Of a stretch of DNA of 64,000 bases, positions 58,436-64,000 are shown piece after piece. This DNA is from Paragordius varius (Eukaryota; Nematomorpha). Made by a program: the position numbers and the translations under genes. Below the pieces are notes generated by a model that was given only the letters and a program-made list of their open reading frames with translations, was not told the origin of the DNA and searched no databases. Location of the stretch: contig OZ176056.1 of NCBI GenBank assembly GCA_964247055.1, positions 8,742,001-8,806,000 of the forward strand. Direction: 5' to 3'. The number at the start of each line of letters is the position of its first letter. Positions within the stretch are counted from its first letter, which is position 1.

Positions 58436-59500
58436 TTAATAAGAAAGACGATCCGGAGCTTTTCGTTCCCGGCGAGGATAACGGCTTTGTACTTCTATCA
58501 AGTTACACTCCGACTCCACAGCTTCCGTAACTGGGATCTCTGGTACACTGTCAAGGGCGGGTTGTGACATAACAGACTTCTGTAGCTGATCGGCGTGTTT
58601 TCGCTGAATTTTGCTACCGTCATCAGTCTTGTAAGATAATAATCCTGTTCTTTCAATTACTTTTCCTTTCCGCCACCCCTCTGCTGTTTCATTTTTAATC
58701 AAAATAGCATAATCAACGTCAAAGCTATAGTATTATCCGTAAAATCTGATGGTATTGTCTTTAACCATGACAAGGGACTAACAATTCTCTTTTTAGGAAT
58801 AATGAGCACGGTGTTGCTCTCGTTGCATTATGAATTGCTTGCCGATGGCTCCACAAAATGGTATTCATTGCTTCTTGCGGAGAGATGTCCCTCTTCGTAG
58901 CTTTATATTTAGTTTTCAATGTGTAAATAGATCTTTCTACCAACCCATTCGTTCGTGGATGATACGGACTCGACGTAACATGTTTAATGTTTAAGTGTTT
59001 AAGCCTTTCATCAAAATCGTGCGATACAAAATACGATGCATTATCATTTACTATCATTTTAGGAAAACCATATCTCGCAAACAATTGTTCTAAGCAATTT
59101 AAAACAGACCTGCTCGTAACTTGTTTCAATAAATTAACTTCCAGCCATCTGGACGAGCTGTCAATTGTTACCAGCCAGTAGAAATTATCAATGGGACCAG
59201 CAATATCTATGTGTATTCTTTCCCAGACGGCGGTGTTGAAATTCCATTTGTATGTTGGATTTTCCTGGACATTGGGCTTGTATCTTTGACATGAGTCACA
59301 TGTCTTCGCAAGCAATTCAATACTTTGGTCCAAGCCTGGCCAATATACACTGTGGCGCGCAAGGGACTTCATGGTACTTATCCCTGGGTGTCCAGTGTGA
59401 AAGTAGTTTAGGACTTCATTTTGCATGGATCTAGGAACAATGAGTCTATCCTCCAAATAAACTAAACCATACGATGCTTGGATAACGTTGCGATGTCATT
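58436..59500 (-). pseudogene. Gypsy integrase region (fossil part)
   Basis: Recognisable parts are the zinc-binding HHCC region (HPGISTMKSL, CDSCQRYK), the catalytic core (IDIAGPID, IVNDNASYF, HPRTNGLVERS) and a C-terminal region rich in basic and polar residues that ends shortly before the 3' LTR. It belongs to the element at 58088-63748 and is described only as part of that fossil. Confidence 0.85.
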
Positions 59501-59746
59501 GATAATTTTTTAGATCTGGATCATCCCAATTGTTGGAATTTAATGCAATTTTTAATTTTTTTATCACCGGGTCCTTATTGGACTGAACTAATACATTTTT
59601 TTTATTAATGTTCAAATCGTTCATAGATAAGAACCGAATGCTACAGCATGATCATCATCCATTTCAGGATCGTCAATTGCTAATCTTGATAGGGGATCAG
59701 CTAAATTTTGAACCCCTTTATTGAAATGAATGGTATAATCATACCC

Positions 59747-60621
59747 CTATATTTTATAAATCCAACGTAATAATTTTATATTAGTGACTCCGGTTAAGTT
59801 CCGGTCTTCCCCAAATAATTTAATCAGTGGTTTATGATCAGTCAATATTTTAAAAGATCTCCCATATATGAAAGGGTGAAATTTGTTAACCGCGAACAAA
59901 ATCGCCTTGGCCTCTCTTTCGATCGTCGAATAATGTTTTTCAGAATTTAAACATTTCCTGGATGCGAAAGAGATTGGCCGCTTGCCATCTTCGGTTACAT
60001 GGAAAAGGATGGCACCCAAACCTTCGTTTGAAGCATCGGTCTCAATCAATAATGGCAATTGCGGATTGTACGGAATCAGTTCCACAAAATTTGCTATTAG
60101 TTGTTTTGACAGTGCAAATTGTTTATCATGAATATTCTCCCATTTCCATGGCATTTTGTTTCCAGTTAAAGTGTGCAGATCACTTATGACTGAATGTAAT
60201 CTTGGAATAAATTTTTCATGAAAGTTTAATAGTCCTAAAAAGGACCGTAATGTTGTTTTGTCCTTTGGAACAGGACATTTCAAAATAGCCTTGATTTTTT
60301 CATTCGTTGGCTTAATACCTCTTTTAGATATTTCGTATCCCATGTAGGATACTTTTTCCTGGAAGAATTTCATTTTATCTGGTTGCAAACGGAATCCGGC
60401 CTGTTCAAGTTTCTCCAACACATGCTCAAGATTTGCTTTGTGTTGAGTGTCTGTATTGCCGGTTACCAGAACATCATCCAGATAAGCACAAACGCCTGTG
60501 CAATCATCCAGAATTTGATCCATAACTCGTCATTGGAGCATTTGTGAGCCCGAAAGGTAATCGTTTATACGTAAAGTAACCTCTGTGTGTTGTAATTGTC
60601 AGAATATTAGAGCATTCCTTA
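59747..60621 (-). pseudogene. Gypsy RT (second part) and RNase H region (fossil part)
   Basis: It contains the RT active-site box YLDD and the RNase H segment beginning IETDASNEGLGAIL with TDHKPL further on. It lies directly next to the nested CACT-ended element at 60622-61760, which separates it from the rest of RT. Confidence 0.85.
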
Positions 60622-61760
60622 CACTGCTCAACAAGGTTTTGCACCACCCCATAATTTTTGCATTTTCTGATACCTAATGGCATGGAAAGGCCAAGACAAA
60701 AAAGAAAATTGAGGCCACCAATAGGATTTTTCCGAAATTTAATTTTTAAATTTGTATTTAATTTAAAAATAACAATCATTCCTCGTGTACATATGTTTAA
60801 ATATTCAAACGAACAAGTCGATAAAAGTAATGTTCCATGCATGAATAACAAAATTCTAGGCTCTAAATAAGATACTAAACAAGCTAAGAGCCAAAGTATT
60901 AAAAATCTAAAAGGGGCTTATGTATAGTGTGATAGATCGGGGCGGCTGCACAAGCTCTGCATATCCCCCAAACGATCTAATTATGCCAGATATGGCAAAG
61001 ATAACAATAAGTAATCGTAAAGCCCGATAAGAGAGACTTGCAAGCAAAATCCAGGCAAATTAACATGTCAAATTAACCAATTCACAGAATAAAGTTAGTT
61101 AGATAAATTCTCAATTAAATTGAATAAAAAGATTAGGTAAATACAAATGGTCTAATCCCATAATAGTAAATTCTACTAAAAGTGGCTACACAACATCCAT
61201 CTGAAATTAAAAATACAAAACAACCAATAATTTTAAAAAAGTATATCCACTAGGTATAAATAAAATTTTTTATTGTAAGAACCAACTCAAAAGAAAAAGC
61301 CTAAAAAATACTCGAAAGAACAAAAACTAACAAAAAAAATATAGCCTATCTGAAAGCCGAAGGGTTAAACCATAGAATGACTTTTTTAGTATTTTTTTAA
61401 AAATTGTTTATACGTATTAAAAATTCACTTGAAAGAAAAAGTTAAATTTTGACGTTTAAGTCCGTACTATTTTTTTCTCTCTGATATTTAAATGACATAT
61501 TTATATTCAAAAGATAGAGTTTAAAACGCTTTAATAAATGATATTAAGTTTATAATATAATAACATTTTATTATAAAGTTATATTTAATTTTCTCTCGAT
61601 TTTCTCTTGTTTTTGAAAAATTGAAAAACCTATAATATTTGAAAATTCTGATTGGCGGGATCAAAAATTTTTTCACATTCGGTTTTAAAACACTGAAATT
61701 AGTCATAATTTAAAAGTTTGAGTGGTGGTGCTCAAAAATGTCTAAATTTGTCGACTAGTG
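60622..61760. mobile_element. CACT-ended DNA transposon family A, copy 3 (nested)
   Basis: 1139 bp, flanked by TTA on both sides (60619-60621, 61761-61763), inserted in the reverse-transcriptase region of the gypsy element. It is more than 90% identical by eye to copies 1 and 2. Because its host element is young, this family has been mobile recently, although no transposase source is in the window. Confidence 0.88.
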
Positions 61761-63380
61761 TTATCAACCGGTAGTTGTAAGTAGGCATCTTTGAGATCCA
61801 AAACTGAAAATGAATGTCCATTTCCGATTTTACCCAATAATTGATCAAATGTCGGAATGATATGAGAATCTTTTGATAGATAAGGATTGATTGTGACACG
61901 AAAATCGGCGCAGATACGAGCCTCCCCATTGGATTTTAATACGTTGACCGTTGGGGTTGCCCAAGATATCTCAGTTGTTGTTGGGTCTATTGGTTCTATA
62001 ATCCCCAAATCTAACAATCTATTCAATTCATTTTCTACCAATGGTTGCAATGGTAGAGGAACTCTACGGCATGGAAAAGCTTTTGGTTTTGCATCCGGTG
62101 TCAAAAAAATTTTGATCGGATTGCCGTTGTAACAACCAAGTTCCTTTGAGAATAGTTTTGGAAATATTTTGGTCAGCTCCATCTTCTCATTAGAATTTAT
62201 ATTATTGATTACACCCTTTGGAAAAGGTAGCTTGTACGCTTTTATCCAAGGTAATCCAAAAATTGGATCAAAATTGCTTTTAGTTACGATACATGGTAAC
62301 GTTTTCTTTTCATTGTACAACGTCACAGTGACCATAGTTTTCCCTAAGATTGTTATCTTATTATTATCATACGTGGTTATTTGATCGGACCACGTTAACT
62401 TAGGGCTACCGATCTGCTTCCATATTTGTTGACTTATGAGACAGCAGTCAGCACCGGTATCGAAAATCATATCTATCATATTATTGTTGATCTTCACTTT
62501 CATTTTAGGGGTAGTGCCCGCTTTTATAGATCTAATTTGATCTAAATTTCTCACCAACTTTGTTTTGCACATTGAACTAAAGTGGTTATTTTTGTTGCAA
62601 ATGTAGCATGTTTTGCCCCAAGCCGGACACTTGTTTCTCACATGCAGTGATCCACAATTTCGGCAATTTACTTTAGTATCATTATTATCCCGGACATCAT
62701 TATTCTTATTGTTTTTATAATTATTATTGTTATAATGGCCCTTGTTAAAACTTCCATGAGGTTTTACATTTCTGGATCTATCCACTTTAAGCTTATTGAT
62801 TTGCGAGGGAAGATTATCGGCTTCCTCAAAACTTAAAGCCATATCGACCAGCATTTGTAGTGTCAGTGGTTTGTCATCTAACCTACCGAGCGGATATTTG
62901 TGGAGTTCTCTTTCTAATCTGGGTTGATTTAATCCAATCAAAAATATATCCCTGATTTTGTTAAAAATGTCCGAATCAAATCCAGAATTGTCGGCCAAAA
63001 TTCTCAAACGTTCTAAATACGAAAGAATAGATTCATTATCACCACGACGAATACGATAAAATGCACATCTATTCACCCATAGACTTTTGTTAGGGCATAG
63101 ATTTGAACTGCAATTTTATAGGTTTCCGGCCATTCCAAATCTTCGATGGTATCAGGATATAGAATATTTTCAATTTTGTTCAAAATTTTAATACCACCGA
63201 AAGCTAAAAATAATTTTTTTATATTGGAATCCGCGACAGGAATATCCCTGGACGCGAGTACCCTTGCTATGTGCTTGACATAATTTTTGAAATTGTAACA
63301 TTCGTCAAATGGTTCAAGAATATTCGATTTAGAGGATTTTGTGCATTACTAAATGATGTATCTCCGGGATTTTCCATTAG
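61761..63380 (-). pseudogene. Gypsy gag, protease and RT (first part) region (fossil part)
   Basis: From upstream to downstream on the minus strand: a gag region, a nucleocapsid-like Cys/His segment with two knuckles (CRNCG, CYICNKNNHFSSMC), an aspartic protease with DTGA, and the first part of reverse transcriptase up to the LDLKDAYLQL box. The gag-pol layout is normal for the group. Confidence 0.85.
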
Positions 63381-63411
63381 GCAGAATAAATTCTTTTTCT
63401 CGTCGCCTAAT

Positions 63412-63748
63412 AATATCAGTTGGGTATAATTTATTATAACACAATAATGGGAAAACACAGTAATGCAATGGACTTAAAGAAGTTGTTGTTTATATAGGTT
63501 ATATTTAATTCCGAGAAATGTATACGGATCTTATTATATATTTTTATCGTGCATTTACATATACAAATTTCTGAGAATGATGAGTGTGCATTTATAAAAC
63601 AGTCACGTAGTCTAAAACTTGTCACCTAGTATATAACATGTCACGTAAAATATTAATAACAGAAAAGTATTATAAGTATGCATTGAATAGCAACGTAATA
63701 TATAAAATAGAGTTATGTTTTGTTGCATTTTATATAACATCATATTAA
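63412..63748 (-). repeat. 5' LTR of the gypsy element
   Basis: A direct repeat of 58088-58418. Its outer end lies next to ATGTT at 63749-63753. The internal sequence begins at ~63411 towards lower coordinates. Confidence 0.85.
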
Positions 63749-64000
63749 ATGTTAAAAACAATTTTCCGAATGTGCCATTCAGTATGGATTTTAAAATGTA
63801 GCTCGAGAATTGATTTGTGTTAAATACATTTGCTTTAAACCAAAAAAAATAAATTACATCATAAGTCAGGGTTATTACTGTATTATATAAGTCTTGAATA
63901 GTCGACCCCCAAATATAATTGTAAAGTTTAGTTGTTGGCTTGAAATAAATGTGTAATCATGCTGTTATTTATATATGTTGTTTAACAATCATATTGAATT

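Larger units (their letters stand above)
58088..63748 (-). mobile_element. Ty3/gypsy-type LTR retrotransposon, fossil
   Basis: Two ~330-bp direct repeats (58088-~58418 and 63412-63748) enclose gag-pol in the order gag, protease, RT, RNase H, integrase on the minus strand. That order, with integrase last, identifies the Ty3/gypsy group. A 5-bp ATGTT flanks it on both sides, and unit b1 shows the empty site (CATAATGTTAAAAAC at 53441). The two LTRs differ at about six of ~330 positions, so the insertion is young on the scale of this window. The element is broken: a 1.1-kb DNA transposon sits inside pol (60622-61760) and there are several smaller disabling changes. No envelope gene is seen. A purine-rich tract just inside the 3' LTR is consistent with the usual priming site. 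Confidence 0.9.
55304..64000 (+). repeat. Higher-order repeat, unit b2 (with LTR element)
   Basis: It matches unit b1 from 51108 onward with few differences and is interrupted at 58087/63749 by a Ty3/gypsy element. After it the b sequence resumes (AAAAACAATTTTCCGAATGT) and runs to the window edge. It also has an expanded minisatellite at 55737-56345 that b1 lacks. Confidence 0.8.

Noticed and set aside
61887-62384. Plus-strand frames in the gypsy element
   Set aside because: Antisense shadows of the gag-pol region.

Overview
The window is AT-rich animal-type nuclear DNA (by eye roughly three quarters A+T). It has introns with GT/AG borders, modular phase-1 exons, retrotransposons of the RTE LINE and Ty3/gypsy types, hAT and Tc1-like DNA transposons, and no bacterial operon structure. 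I cannot name the species; an invertebrate with a repeat-rich, AT-rich genome fits best. Host coding content is small: (i) the 5' end of a secreted-protein gene leaving the window at base 1 (minus strand, 1-327, TATA box at 371-378), and (ii) a plus-strand gene at 30343-33806 with five recognisable exons. Each of those exons is a multiple of three long, is bounded by phase-1 introns and encodes one fibronectin-III-like domain of 74-83 residues.

Layout. 1-4850: secreted-protein 5' end, then a diverged two-copy duplication decorated with Tc1-like MITEs. 5960-6900: one arm of a palindromic repeat plus another Tc1-like MITE. 7899-11942: a decayed hAT transposon with BED finger, core and dimerisation remnants, split by a 1.1-kb CACT-ended DNA element. 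12196-15079: half of an ATTCACCC MITE interrupted by a badly decayed RTE-type LINE. 16026-19686: a giant palindrome (Foldback-like) whose arms are tandem ~110-bp subrepeats. 19840-20912: a second kind of palindrome. 23940-30270: a tandem array of a 1.3-1.7 kb unit ending next to the FN3-like gene and carrying two MITE insertions and one CACT-ended insertion. 30343-33806: the FN3-like gene. 33935-36925: a second giant palindrome, in the next intron or just downstream. 38110-40803: a decayed RTE LINE. 40804-64000: a higher-order tandem duplication (a-b-a-b). Its first dimer received a CACT-ended element, an intact RTE LINE (single 934-codon ORF, 44003-46807) and another decayed LINE. Its second dimer received a Ty3/gypsy element, itself split by a third copy of the CACT-ended element.

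Because many insertions sit in duplicated DNA, empty sites can be read inside the same window. They give a 3-bp TTA/TAA target duplication for the CACT-ended elements, a 5-bp duplication for the gypsy element, and a relative order of events. I see no tRNA, rRNA, CRISPR array or prokaryotic gene. The most unusual features are the giant palindromes whose subrepeats carry regularly spaced splice-like AG and CAG/GTA signals, the two CACT-ended families sharing one terminus, and the dimeric higher-order repeat that records insertion order.
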